From positions 1 to 64,000 of the forward strand of contig CAYWUI010000001.1 of NCBI GenBank assembly GCA_964461435.1: a stretch of DNA of 64,000 nt, read 5' to 3'. A program made the position numbers and the translations under genes. This DNA comes from G020354785 sp964461435 (GTDB lineage Bacteria; Bacteroidota; Bacteroidia; Bacteroidales; UBA10428). The notes under the pieces were generated by a model, which made no database searches, was not told where the DNA came from, and was given only the letters and a program-made list of their open reading frames with translations. Shown here in pieces: positions 27,906 to 36,349 of this stretch (position 1 is its first letter; the number at the start of each line of letters is the position of its first letter).

Positions 27906-28814
27906 ATGACAATAATTGATGAAATAAAACAATCTTATAAGAGAGGTGGAATACTTGTCAGGTTAATTTATATCAATATCCTCATTTTCTTAATTTTATT
28001 ACCCCTGGTTAGATTTGTTCCCGGCTTTCATGATAAATTTCTTACATTTTTTATGGTTCCTGCCGATATTTCGAAGCTGATATTCAGGCCATGGACCGTT
28101 TTTACTTACATGTTCCTGCATTTTAATTTTTTGCATATTCTTTTTAATATGATCTGGCTTTTCATGTTTGGCAGGATATTTCTTATATACTTCACCGAAA
28201 AGCAACTATTAAGTACTTTCATTCTGGGGGGCATTGCAGGAGCATTATTATTTGTAGTCTCCTATAATATTTTTCTTGTAATTTTTCATAATATCATTCC
28301 CGGATTAGATGAGGCTGTCAGGGGTGCTGTTATGCTGGGGGCTTCAGCAGGGGTCATGGCTGTAGCGATGGGAGTATGTTTTTATGCGCCTGACTATAGC
28401 GTATATGTTCCTCTTATAGGGCCCGTTAAATTGATATATATTGCTATCTTTTTTATTGTAACGGATGTTTTGCAGATTATTTATTCCAGTAATGCCGGCG
28501 GTCATATTGCCCATCTGGGAGGTGCAATATTCGGCTACTTATTTGTTAAGCAATACAGAAAGGGAAAGGACCTGGGCAGGGGTCTGAATAGTATATTGGA
28601 TTTTATAGCTTCGCTTTTCAAACCGGGAAAGAAGAGGATGAAGGTATCCTACAAAAGTAGTGCAAGAGATATGACTGACATGGAATATAACCGGCGAAAG
28701 GCAGAAGTACAGGAAGAAATTGACCGTATCCTGGATAAAATTGCCAGGTCAGGATATGACAGTCTTACAAAAAAAGAAAAAGAGACCCTTTTCAGAATGA
28801 GTAATAATAGTTAA
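27906..28814 (+). CDS. Rhomboid family intramembrane serine protease (second of two)
   Basis: The 302-residue protein keeps the rhomboid core with Ser147 in GASAGV and His203 in AHLGG. The nucleophile motif is GASA rather than the usual GxSG. After the last helix a basic cytoplasmic tail of about 85 residues (from 218) ends in RILDKIARSGYDSLTKKEKETL, a DUF6576-like motif often seen at the C-terminus of Bacteroidota rhomboids. It is probably co-transcribed with the preceding rhomboid and the following EEP gene and may share substrates with its neighbour. Confidence 0.92.
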   Translation: MTIIDEIKQSYKRGGILVRLIYINILIFLILLPLVRFVPGFHDKFLTFFMVPADISKLIFRPWTVFTYMFLHFNFLHILFNMIWLFMFGRIFLIYFTEKQLLSTFILGGIAGALLFVVSYNIFLVIFHNIIPGLDEAVRGAVMLGASAGVMAVAMGVCFYAPDYSVYVPLIGPVKLIYIAIFFIVTDVLQIIYSSNAGGHIAHLGGAIFGYLFVKQYRKGKDLGRGLNSILDFIASLFKPGKKRMKVSYKSSARDMTDMEYNRRKAEVQEEIDRILDKIARSGYDSLTKKEKETLFRMSNNS

Positions 28815-28853
28815 CTAACTGTGGCGTCTTGTTATTAGTAAAATGAAACTATT

Positions 28854-29960
28854 TTGAAGAAAATTTTAGGCAGAACAGTATTATCATTAAACCTTTTTTT
28901 CGTTGGCTTATTGATTTTGTCGTATTTATCCCCTTTAATAAGTCCGGAAAAGATATGGATTTTTGCATTTTTCGGACTGGCATATCCCTATATTCTTATT
29001 ATAAACATTGTTTTTGTAATCTACTGGATATTAACAAAAAACAGATATTTTCTGATCTCCCTGGTAGCAATATTGATTGGCTGGGGGCAACTCAGAAAGT
29101 ATTTTCAGATCCAGATAATAAAGAAAAAAATTCCAGCTGCTGCCCAGCATTTTAAGATAATGTCCTATAATGTCAGGTTGTTCGATCATTACAGGTGGCT
29201 GGGAGATACAGCCACGGAAAAGAATATTTTTTATTTCATTTCTGACGAAAAGCCGCAGATAATTTGTTTCCAGGAGTTTCTAACTCAAATATTCTCGGGG
29301 TTTACAAGTAATGATCTTATTAAGGAACTGGATGATACACCATATAATCACATAAATTACATAAGTTTTCAATCTAACGGGAATAGTCTGGGTATTGCCA
29401 CTTTCAGCAGTTTTCCTATTGTAAATAAAGGATATATTAAGTTTGAGAATTCTGTAAATACCGCTATTTACACAGATATAAAAATCAATTCAGATACAGT
29501 AAGGGTATATAATTGTCATCTGCAGTCAATACATCTGAAGAAAAGTAATTATGGGTTTATTGACAGTCTTATTTTAAAATACAATAATAAGCATCTTGAC
29601 GAGCTGAAGGATATATCATCAAGGTTAAAGAATGCATATATAAAAAGGGCAAGACAGGTAGATATTCTATCGGCGCATATTAGGAATTCAAAATATCCTG
29701 TTATAGTATGCGGAGATTTTAACGATACTCCTGTATCATATACTTACAGGAAAATGAAGGGGAAATTCTCGGATGCCTATCTGGAATCGGGATATGGGAT
29801 AGGTAATACCTATCTTGGTAATTTTCCTTCTTTCAGGATAGATTATATCTTTCACAGTAAAAAAATAAGATCCTTCAATTTTGAAACGGGAAGAATAAAA
29901 TGGTCAGATCATTATCCTGTTACCTGTGAGATGGTTATTAAGCAAAAGGAAGATTATTGA
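28854..29960 (+). CDS. Membrane-anchored endonuclease/exonuclease/phosphatase family protein
   Basis: Residues 1-95 hold two to three hydrophobic helices; residues 105-365 form an EEP (DNase I-like) domain with SYNVRLFDHY near 104, a Glu in CFQEFL near 141, CGDFNDTP near 285 and the terminal WSDHYPV. The domain could cleave phosphodiesters or phospholipids and probably faces the periplasm, but the substrate is unknown. The start is TTG at 28854, since the nearby ATG at 28843 opens only four codons and there is a stop in frame upstream. It follows the rhomboid pair by 39 bases and overlaps the end of the convergent PLP gene. Confidence 0.88.
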   Translation: MKKILGRTVLSLNLFFVGLLILSYLSPLISPEKIWIFAFFGLAYPYILIINIVFVIYWILTKNRYFLISLVAILIGWGQLRKYFQIQIIKKKIPAAAQHFKIMSYNVRLFDHYRWLGDTATEKNIFYFISDEKPQIICFQEFLTQIFSGFTSNDLIKELDDTPYNHINYISFQSNGNSLGIATFSSFPIVNKGYIKFENSVNTAIYTDIKINSDTVRVYNCHLQSIHLKKSNYGFIDSLILKYNNKHLDELKDISSRLKNAYIKRARQVDILSAHIRNSKYPVIVCGDFNDTPVSYTYRKMKGKFSDAYLESGYGIGNTYLGNFPSFRIDYIFHSKKIRSFNFETGRIKWSDHYPVTCEMVIKQKEDY

Positions 29961-30888
29961 GATCCACATTTCCCCCTGTTATAATTATTCCTGTCTTTTT
30001 GTTCCTGAACATTTTCTTGTTTTCCAGGATAGCAGCCATTGCTACGGACGCAGAAGGTTCAATTATTATTTTCATACGCTCCCAGATAATCCTCATAGCC
30101 TGAATTATTGATTTTTCTTTCACAGTAATGATATCGTCCACTTTTTTTCTGATGATTTCAAATGTATGGTCTCCCAGCGAAGTCAGGAGTCCGTCCGCTA
30201 TTGTAAGCGGATTTTCTGAAGGTATAAGCCTGCCGCTTTTAAATGAGCGGTAAGCGTCGTCAGCATTAAGGGGTTCCGCTCCTATTACCGAAATCCTCGG
30301 ATTCATAGCTTTTACTGCGATAGCCGTACCACTGAGTATGCCTCCGCCTCCAACCGGAGTAAGTATATATTGCAGTGAGTGCACCTTTTCAATAAGTTCT
30401 TTTGCTGCTGTTCCCTGCCCGCAAATTACTTCAAAGCAGTTATAAGGGTGAATAAATACAGCTCCTGTCTTATTTACTACTTTTTCAAGGGTTTGTTCCC
30501 TTGATTTTAATGTTGGCTTACAGAATGTAATATTTGCTCCGTAGCTTCGTACAGCATTAACCTTCACAGGCAATGCATTTTCAGGCATTACAATATGGCA
30601 TTTTATGTTCCTTGTTCTGGCTGCCAGGGCCAGGGCTCCTGCATGATTTCCCGAAGAATGTGTCGCCACGCCCTTATTAGCCATTTCTTCACTTAGGGAC
30701 TGAACGGCATTTGTAGCTCCCCTGAATTTAAAAGCCCCAGCTTTCTGAAAGTTCTCGCATTTGAAATACAGGTCTGATTCAACCAACTTATTAATGCTTG
30801 CCGATGTTAAAACAGGAGTATTATGGATATAACTTTTAATCCGTTGATGCGCTGACTCTATGTCCCTGAAGGAAGGAATATTAGCCAT
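29938..30888 (-). CDS. PLP-dependent threonine/serine dehydratase-like enzyme
   Basis: The 316-residue protein is a fold-type II PLP enzyme. Lys54 in GAFKFRGA forms the Schiff base, SSGNHAGALA at 78-87 binds the substrate carboxylate, and VGGGG at 179-183 holds the cofactor phosphate. It lacks the C-terminal ACT domain of biosynthetic IlvA. Length and motifs fit catabolic threonine dehydratase, serine racemase or threo-3-hydroxyaspartate ammonia-lyase; sequence alone does not separate them. Its stop region overlaps the end of the EEP gene by 23 bases. Confidence 0.9.
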   Translation of the reverse strand: MANIPSFRDIESAHQRIKSYIHNTPVLTSASINKLVESDLYFKCENFQKAGAFKFRGATNAVQSLSEEMANKGVATHSSGNHAGALALAARTRNIKCHIVMPENALPVKVNAVRSYGANITFCKPTLKSREQTLEKVVNKTGAVFIHPYNCFEVICGQGTAAKELIEKVHSLQYILTPVGGGGILSGTAIAVKAMNPRISVIGAEPLNADDAYRSFKSGRLIPSENPLTIADGLLTSLGDHTFEIIRKKVDDIITVKEKSIIQAMRIIWERMKIIIEPSASVAMAAILENKKMFRNKKTGIIITGGNVDLNNLPFA

Positions 30889-30914
30889 ATTTAATGTCTC
30901 CCCGAATATTAAAA

Positions 30915-31736
30915 TTAACTGAATTCATATTTTTCGTAATTGAGATATAAGTTGCTTTTTTTTAATTTCTTAAATTCTTCAAGCTTCTCCAGTACTCTGA
31001 CCAATATATAATACTGGTTTGTTTCCAGTAAGTACTTCTCACTAAAATTACAAAAAACCATGAATTCTATAAGTTCATCACCTTCAAGTCCGGTCAAGTC
31101 ACCAACTATTTCAGGATTAAATTTTTCATAAATAATATTATTAATTTTTTCCTTTTCCTTAATTTTTTTCAGCTTGATCATTTCAATTTCTTCAGGCGAA
31201 AGTATAGGGATAGAATAGAGGACTCCCCGGGCAAGTTTATCCATGTCCTGTTGATACTTTACCTCCTTACCTGTCTGTCTTGAGATATCATACAATGATT
31301 TCCGCAGTTTATCGGTCCTTGTTTCCGGCAGTTTCAAGGCCAGCACTTTCTGCTTGAACTGTTCGTATGTGCCCAGTGCATAAACCCTGGCTTCCGGTAT
31401 TTCATATTCTCTTGGCAGGAGCTCTACAAATACCGACTCTTCCTGCAACATAGAATCTGTAATACAGACGGCTTTCAAAAAGTAACCTATAGCTGAAAAA
31501 ACAAGGGTATCTCCTCTGCTTACCCTCACTGAAAAATAACCACTTGTGTCAGAGACAGTTGTTCTGTGGGTTCTCTCATTGTAAATATGTACGAGTGACA
31601 CATATTCAAATGTATGCTCATTAACAATGATGCCCTTCAGGCCCTCTGCCGTTTCCTTAAGCCCGATTTGTGAGTAGACAGGCAGGAAAATTATAAGCAG
31701 GTAACAGGAGGTCAGTATTTTTAATACAGGCTTCAA
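30915..31736 (-). CDS. Secreted protein with carboxypeptidase-like regulatory domain
   Basis: The 273-residue protein has a signal peptide (cleavage after about VYSQ, residue 23), then a CarboxypepD-like beta-sandwich from about 34 to 110 (IIVNEHTFEYVSLVHIYN and RTTVSDTSGYFSVRVSRGD), the domain found in Bacteroidota surface and periplasmic proteins. The C-terminal half (about 120-270) is helical and Lys/Glu-rich, with no known family. It probably sits in the periplasm or on the outer membrane. It lies 26 bases upstream of the dehydratase gene and may share its transcript. Confidence 0.82.
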   Translation of the reverse strand: MKPVLKILTSCYLLIIFLPVYSQIGLKETAEGLKGIIVNEHTFEYVSLVHIYNERTHRTTVSDTSGYFSVRVSRGDTLVFSAIGYFLKAVCITDSMLQEESVFVELLPREYEIPEARVYALGTYEQFKQKVLALKLPETRTDKLRKSLYDISRQTGKEVKYQQDMDKLARGVLYSIPILSPEEIEMIKLKKIKEKEKINNIIYEKFNPEIVGDLTGLEGDELIEFMVFCNFSEKYLLETNQYYILVRVLEKLEEFKKLKKSNLYLNYEKYEFS

Positions 31737-31888
31737 AGTGCTAATTCGGGTACTTTATAAAGCTATAAAGCTTTGTGAATAAAAAAAATATAATATCGTT
31801 AAATTTTGTTAAATATTATTTATCAATCCTGCGATGATGGCATCCATTAATATTATAAAAAAGAACAATTATTACGGATTTATTGTTT

Positions 31889-31896
31889 TAATTTTG
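31889..31896 (+). promoter_or_regulatory. Possible -7 promoter element of the queD-znu run
   Basis: TAATTTTG matches TAnnTTTG exactly, 38 bases before the queD ATG. No -33 TTG at usual spacing. I searched 31737-31934 for a Zur-like palindrome and found only a short AAAGC...GCTTT repeat near 31759-31774, which is too weak to call. Confidence 0.3.
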
Positions 31897-31934
31897 ACTT
31901 AAATGATAATTTTAACAAGTTTGAATTAAATATT

Positions 31935-32345
31935 ATGACAGTAACGGTATGCAGAAAAGCTCATTTTAACGCTGCCCACAGGCTGTGTAATCCCGGATGG
32001 GATGATGCGGAAAATAAAAAGATTTTTGGTGTCTGCAGCAATCCCAATTACCACGGACATAATTATGACCTTATCGTTAAGGTTACGGGGGAGATTAATC
32101 CCGAGACAGGATTTGTTATAGATATCGATCTATTAAAAGGTATTATCGAGGAGTCAGTGATTAAAAGATATGATCATAAGAACCTTAACCTTGATGTTGA
32201 AGATTTTAAAGATGCTAATCCTACTGCTGAGAATATAGTCGTAGCTATCTGGAATCTTTTACGTGCAAAAATTGATTCAAAGCTTGGGCTGAAAGTAGTA
32301 TTATATGAAACCGAACGTAATTTTATTGAATACCCGGGAGAATGA
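31935..32345 (+). CDS. queD: 6-carboxytetrahydropterin synthase
   Basis: QueD converts dihydroneopterin triphosphate to 6-carboxytetrahydropterin in queuosine synthesis. The 136 residues contain the zinc ligands His15, His40 and His42, the catalytic Cys34, and the His81/Glu99 region (PTAEN). A PTPS paralogue with other specificity is possible, but Cys34 followed by NPNYHGHNY fits QueD. It opens a same-strand run with yidD and the znu genes; the enzyme itself needs zinc. No other queuosine gene is in the window. Confidence 0.92.
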   Translation: MTVTVCRKAHFNAAHRLCNPGWDDAENKKIFGVCSNPNYHGHNYDLIVKVTGEINPETGFVIDIDLLKGIIEESVIKRYDHKNLNLDVEDFKDANPTAENIVVAIWNLLRAKIDSKLGLKVVLYETERNFIEYPGE

Positions 32346-32371
32346 GGGAGGGCATTGAAACAATAATTATA

Positions 32372-32641
32372 ATGAAATTTTTTCGGTTTTTACGGGGCAT
32401 GTTAATACAAATACTTATTCTGCCGATAAGGTTATACCAGCTTGCCATTTCGCCGCTGATGCCGGCAAGTTGCCGCCATTTGCCAACATGTTCGCAATAT
32501 GCTATTGAAGCCTTAAAGGTCCATGGTATTTTTAAAGGAAGCTGGCTGGCCTTCAGAAGAATTATTCGCTGTCATCCCTGGGGGACTCAAGGTTTTGATC
32601 CTGTGCCTCCCAAAAAGATAAAAACAAAAAGGTACTCATAA
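32372..32641 (+). CDS. yidD: Membrane protein insertion efficiency factor YidD
   Basis: YidD is a small inner-membrane-associated protein that aids YidC-dependent insertion. The 89 residues show the family motif PASCRHLPTCSQYAIEAL, followed by CHPWGTQGFDPVP near the end, with an amphipathic N-terminus. I chose ATG 32372 because families start with this KFFRF-type helix; an upstream in-frame ATG at 32342 would overlap the queD stop as ATGA and add ten residues. It is usually found with rnpA and yidC; here it sits between queD and znuA instead. Confidence 0.93.
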   Translation: MKFFRFLRGMLIQILILPIRLYQLAISPLMPASCRHLPTCSQYAIEALKVHGIFKGSWLAFRRIIRCHPWGTQGFDPVPPKKIKTKRYS

Positions 32642-32661
32642 AAACAGAACCATGTCTTTTT

Positions 32662-33549
32662 ATGAAGGTAAATTCAATAATAATATTAATTGTACTTGTT
32701 ATATTTGAAGGTTGCAGAACAAATACCGATCAAGAGGACAAGCCGTTAGTAACTGTAAGCATATTGCCTCAGAAGTACCTGCTTCAGAAAATTGCAGGTG
32801 ACAGTTATAGAATAAACGTGATGATACCTCCGGGCATGAGTCCTGCTACCTATGACCCTTCTCCCCGGCAGTTGCAACTATTAAGCAAATCAAAAGCGTA
32901 TTTTATGATAGGTCATATTGGATTTGAAAGGGTATGGATGAAGAAAATATCATCAATCAATAAATCAATGCCTGTATTTGATCTTTCCTCAGGCATAATG
33001 CTTATAGAAAGCGAGCATAATCATACATATAATGATAATGACAGAGTTGTGATTGATCCCCATGTATGGCTGTCGCCAAAAGCATTAAAAGTAATAAGCA
33101 AGAATATATATGGGGCATTAATTGAAATCATGTCCTCAGACAGCGTTATATTCAAACAAAATTATAACAACTTTCTGGAAGTGCTTGACAGCCTTGACAG
33201 CGATATCAGCAAATCACTATCAAAGGTGAGTAACAGAAAGTTTTTTATTTACCATCCTGCTCTTACATACTTGGCGAGGGATTACGGGCTGCAACAAATA
33301 CCTATAGAGTATGAAGGTAAGTCACCCTCCCCTTATTACCTTGAGGAGTTAATTGTTCTGGCTAAAAAAGATAATATAAAGACTATTTTTATACAGGAGC
33401 AGTTTGATATTGAAAATGCAAAAGTGCTGGCAGATGAAATTAATGGGAAAATAATAAAAATTAATCCCCTTGATGAGGATTTGTTAAATCAGATGATGTA
33501 TATTACAGACCAGCTTGTAATAAATTTAAGTAACGGCAGGGATCAATGA
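32662..33549 (+). CDS. znuA: Zinc ABC transporter substrate-binding lipoprotein
   Basis: The 295-residue protein is a cluster 9 (ZnuA/TroA) metal-binding protein anchored by Cys18 after a hydrophobic signal. Conserved ligands His86 (IGHIGFE), His135 (DPHVWLSP) and His199 (YHPAL) are present, but the usual first His in the SPHxYEPTP motif is Ala63 (SPATYDPSP). A short His-rich loop (EHNH, 119-122) sits where ZnuA proteins have their metal-gathering loop. It delivers Zn2+ (or Mn2+) to ZnuBC. Its stop overlaps the znuC start as ATGA. Confidence 0.92.
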   Translation: MKVNSIIILIVLVIFEGCRTNTDQEDKPLVTVSILPQKYLLQKIAGDSYRINVMIPPGMSPATYDPSPRQLQLLSKSKAYFMIGHIGFERVWMKKISSINKSMPVFDLSSGIMLIESEHNHTYNDNDRVVIDPHVWLSPKALKVISKNIYGALIEIMSSDSVIFKQNYNNFLEVLDSLDSDISKSLSKVSNRKFFIYHPALTYLARDYGLQQIPIEYEGKSPSPYYLEELIVLAKKDNIKTIFIQEQFDIENAKVLADEINGKIIKINPLDEDLLNQMMYITDQLVINLSNGRDQ

Positions 33550-34298
33550 AAAAGATTGTCGAAATAAAGAATATGAGTGCCGGATATAACGGGCAAAGGG
33601 TACTGAAACATGTAAGCCTGTCTATTTTCGGTAATGATTTTATCGGTATTATAGGTCCGAATGGGGGAGGGAAGACTACCCTTTTAAAGGTCATACTGGG
33701 ACTGGTAAAACCATGGGAAGGACGCGTTGAATATCTTCAGTCTGACGGGAATAAAAAACTTAATATAGGATACCTTCCGCAGCAATTTTCAGCAGACAGG
33801 AAATTTCCTATTTCTGTTGGAGAGGTGGTATTATCCGGACTGCTAAGAAGGAGGAATATTGTCAGGAGCTATTCGAAGGATGAAAGAGACAGGGCAGAGG
33901 AGGTGCTGGCAAGAATGGGTATCGGAGGCTTAAGCAGTAAAGCCTTTGGTGAGCTTTCGGGAGGAGAGATGCAAAAGGCGTTGCTGGCAAGAGCCATTAT
34001 TTCATCACCACAGCTTCTGCTTCTTGATGAGCCTAATACTTATGTTGACCAGGTATTTGAAAGTGAGCTTTTCGACATTCTTGAAGAGCTTAATAAAAGG
34101 ATGGCAATAATTGTTGTATCACACGATGCAGGAATGATATCGTCTTATGTAAAGACCATAGCCTGTGTAAACGGGGAACTGCACTACCATCCATCGAACG
34201 AAATAAATAATGAGATATTAAAGGCTTACAATTGTCCGATTGACCTTATAACCCATGGCACGGTGCCACACAGGGTATTAAAAGATCATAAAAAATAG
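33546..34298 (+). CDS. znuC: Zinc ABC transporter ATP-binding protein
   Basis: The 250-residue ATPase powers metal import. Walker A is GPNGGGKTT (about 37-45), the signature is LSGGEMQKALLARAI (near 140), Walker B is LLLLDEPNTYVD (near 157), and the switch His is in VVSHD. The Q-loop is YLPQQF near 79. A C-terminal extension of about 25 residues contains ITHGTVPHR. It starts inside the last codons of znuA (ATGA overlap) and ends nine bases before znuB, so the three are one translational unit. Confidence 0.94.
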   Translation: MKKIVEIKNMSAGYNGQRVLKHVSLSIFGNDFIGIIGPNGGGKTTLLKVILGLVKPWEGRVEYLQSDGNKKLNIGYLPQQFSADRKFPISVGEVVLSGLLRRRNIVRSYSKDERDRAEEVLARMGIGGLSSKAFGELSGGEMQKALLARAIISSPQLLLLDEPNTYVDQVFESELFDILEELNKRMAIIVVSHDAGMISSYVKTIACVNGELHYHPSNEINNEILKAYNCPIDLITHGTVPHRVLKDHKK

Positions 34299-34307
34299 TA
34301 ACCAGGC

Positions 34308-35129
34308 ATGGCAGAGCTGTTTACACATGAATTTTTTAAGAATGCACTGCTGGCAGCAGTACTTGCCAGCATATCATGCGGGGTAATAGGGACATATGTT
34401 GTTTCACGCAGGATAGTATTTATAAGCGGAGGAATAACTCACGCTTCTTTTGGAGGGATAGGCATAGGCTATTTCCTGGGAGTGAATCCCATACTAGGGG
34501 CTGCCGCTTTTGCAGTGATTTCAGCCCTTGGAATAGAGTATCTTACCAAAAGGATTGAGATAAGAAATGATTCGGTAATAGCAATGTTCTGGGCTTTTGG
34601 CATGGCCACGGGAATAATATTTGTTTATATAACACCAGGCTATGCCCCGAATCTGATGAGTTTTTTATTTGGCAATATCCTGACGGTCTCCGCCCCGGAT
34701 ATAATGTTTATGGTTATACTGACTGCAGTGATTGTATTGTTTTTTATATTTTTCATAAAAATTATACTGTTTATTTCTTTTGACGAGGAGTTTGCGCGTA
34801 TTAAGAATATGCCATGCCAGCTTTTCAATTATATATTAATCGGACTTGTTGCTTTAACTGTTGTGATAAACATAAAGGTCGTGGGAATAATACTGGTACT
34901 GTCACTACTGACCATCCCCCAGAATATAGCAAATACGCTAACAATGAATTATAAGAAGATCATATTGTTAGCGGTACTGTTCGGCTTCATTGGGTTAGTG
35001 TCAGGATTGCTGGGGGCATTTTATCTTAATATTCCCAGCGGCGCCTCTATTGTTTTCACACTGGTAATAATGCTGGCCATAGTAAAGGCTGTAAAGAGAC
35101 TAATTATATATTCAAGAGGGATTAAATAA
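34308..35129 (+). CDS. znuB: Zinc ABC transporter permease
   Basis: The 273-residue integral membrane protein belongs to the ABC-3 metal permease family, with about eight helices, and opens with FFKNALLAAVLASISCGVIG. The GGITHASFGGIG segment near 45-56 and the NIKVVGIILVLSLLTIPQ stretch near 192-209 are typical and include the coupling region. It forms the membrane channel for the ZnuA-bound metal, powered by ZnuC. It ends 21 bases before a metallo-beta-lactamase-fold gene. Confidence 0.94.
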   Translation: MAELFTHEFFKNALLAAVLASISCGVIGTYVVSRRIVFISGGITHASFGGIGIGYFLGVNPILGAAAFAVISALGIEYLTKRIEIRNDSVIAMFWAFGMATGIIFVYITPGYAPNLMSFLFGNILTVSAPDIMFMVILTAVIVLFFIFFIKIILFISFDEEFARIKNMPCQLFNYILIGLVALTVVINIKVVGIILVLSLLTIPQNIANTLTMNYKKIILLAVLFGFIGLVSGLLGAFYLNIPSGASIVFTLVIMLAIVKAVKRLIIYSRGIK

Positions 35130-35150
35130 ATTATTGGAGACAGCAAATAA

Positions 35151-36023
35151 ATGAAGTTGAAAATGGGAAAGATATTAATTCCGTGTATTTTAGCAATTGT
35201 AGCTGCAGGCACATTATTAGGTGCAGCTATTTACATTAAACATAAAGATGATAAATCAAAACCAGCCATGCAAAACAAGAATAATCTATCAGTAGTAGCA
35301 TCTGAGAATATTAAAATCACTGTTGTCTATGATAATAATACGTTTAAGGACGGACTGGAAACTGCGTGGGGATTCTCCTGTATTATTACGGGAACAGAAA
35401 AAACTATTTTGTTCGATACCGGTGGTGACGGTTCAATATTACTGGCAAATATGCAGGAATTGGGTATTAGTCCGGAAGAGATAGACCTGATAGTGCTTTC
35501 TCATATTCACAATGATCATGTCGGGGGGTTACACAGCTTTCTTAAAAAAAATCCTGAAGTCACCGTATTTATGCCTTCATCATTTCCTGAAAGTTTCAAA
35601 GATGATATACATGAATTTGGGGCAGGCATAATTGATGTACAGGGGCCCCGGGAGATTGTAGAAGGTGTCTATTCGACCGGTGCGCTTGGTACAAATATAA
35701 TAGAGCAGTCTTTGGTTATTTCTACGGAAAAGGGACTGGTACTGATAACAGGCTGTGCCCATCCGGGGATATTAAAAATTGTGAATAAGGCAAAAGACTT
35801 GTTTAATAGGGATGTGCTCCTTGCAATAGGAGGGTTTCATTTATCCAAAGAAAGAGGACGCGAAATAAAGAATCTGGTCACTGACATAAAAAAATCGGGA
35901 GTTCAATATATCGGACCTTGTCATTGCTCGGGAGATGTTGCAAGACAGTTGTTCAGGGAGGAGTTTGATAAAAATTATATTAATGTAGGCGTGGGAAGAG
36001 TAATAGGGTTAACTGACTTGTAA
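35151..36023 (+). CDS. Membrane-anchored metallo-beta-lactamase-fold hydrolase
   Basis: The 290-residue protein has one N-terminal hydrophobic segment (about 8-28), a linker, then an MBL domain from about 54. The metal motif is HIHNDH (His118, His120, Asp122, His123) with DTGG near 89, ITGCAHPG for the third His, and a C-terminal GPCHCSGD. The layout resembles the archaeal RFA-P synthase-like MBL subfamily, but substrate is unknown. The anchor suggests a periplasmic active site. Lying 21 bases after znuB, it may depend on the same zinc supply or regulation. Confidence 0.87.
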   Translation: MKLKMGKILIPCILAIVAAGTLLGAAIYIKHKDDKSKPAMQNKNNLSVVASENIKITVVYDNNTFKDGLETAWGFSCIITGTEKTILFDTGGDGSILLANMQELGISPEEIDLIVLSHIHNDHVGGLHSFLKKNPEVTVFMPSSFPESFKDDIHEFGAGIIDVQGPREIVEGVYSTGALGTNIIEQSLVISTEKGLVLITGCAHPGILKIVNKAKDLFNRDVLLAIGGFHLSKERGREIKNLVTDIKKSGVQYIGPCHCSGDVARQLFREEFDKNYINVGVGRVIGLTDL

Positions 36024-36068
36024 ACATCTAATAGTATCATATGACCTAAACATGTAATTATGCTTCAT

Positions 36069-36115
36069 TAAAAAAAACTGTCATCCCATAGGCAAATCGG
36101 GCTTATAAGATGACA
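36069..36115 (-). terminator. Rho-independent terminator of the 70-residue membrane protein gene
   Basis: TGTCATC pairs with GATGACA (36079-36085 and 36109-36115), and inside, after a 2x2 internal loop, ATAGGC pairs with GCTTAT around seven bases. Read on the minus strand the hairpin is followed by a run of T (the A-run at 36069-36077). This placement, 22 bases after the stop of the minus-strand small gene, is good evidence that the gene is transcribed. Read on the plus strand there is no T-run after the hairpin. Confidence 0.85.
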
Positions 36116-36136
36116 ATTTAATTATAAAGGCTTTCT

Positions 36137-36349
36137 CTATTTCTTTTTATCTTCTTTGCATACACATGCGCTGTAATATAAAGTACAGCATATAGCCAGC
36201 AGCAGGAAGCTGTTAGCGGTGCTGAAATAATTTACTGCTTTATTTACAGTGAACAGTTCCCAGCTGAAAAAGAAATCAATTACACCGAGTATCATAATAA
36301 TTACAGCTATTATTCCCGATATCCATGCGATTAATTTTAAAGCTTTCAT
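36137..36349 (-). CDS. Small two-helix membrane protein, unknown function
   Basis: The 70 residues contain two predicted transmembrane helices (about 5-28 and 45-63) joined by a short loop with Asn and Lys, and end in CVCKEDKKK with a basic tail. No family is recognised. A textbook intrinsic terminator lies just after its stop, and the surrounding 500 bases hold no other gene, so it is probably a genuine single-gene transcript rather than a chance frame. It could be a stress-type membrane protein, but nothing shows this. Confidence 0.65.
   Translation of the reverse strand: MKALKLIAWISGIIAVIIMILGVIDFFFSWELFTVNKAVNYFSTANSFLLLAICCTLYYSACVCKEDKKK

Noticed and set aside
31759..31774. AAAGC...GCTTT repeat as a possible zinc-regulator site
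   Set aside because: Five-base arms in AT-rich DNA and closer to the minus-strand gene start than to queD. Too weak to call an operator.
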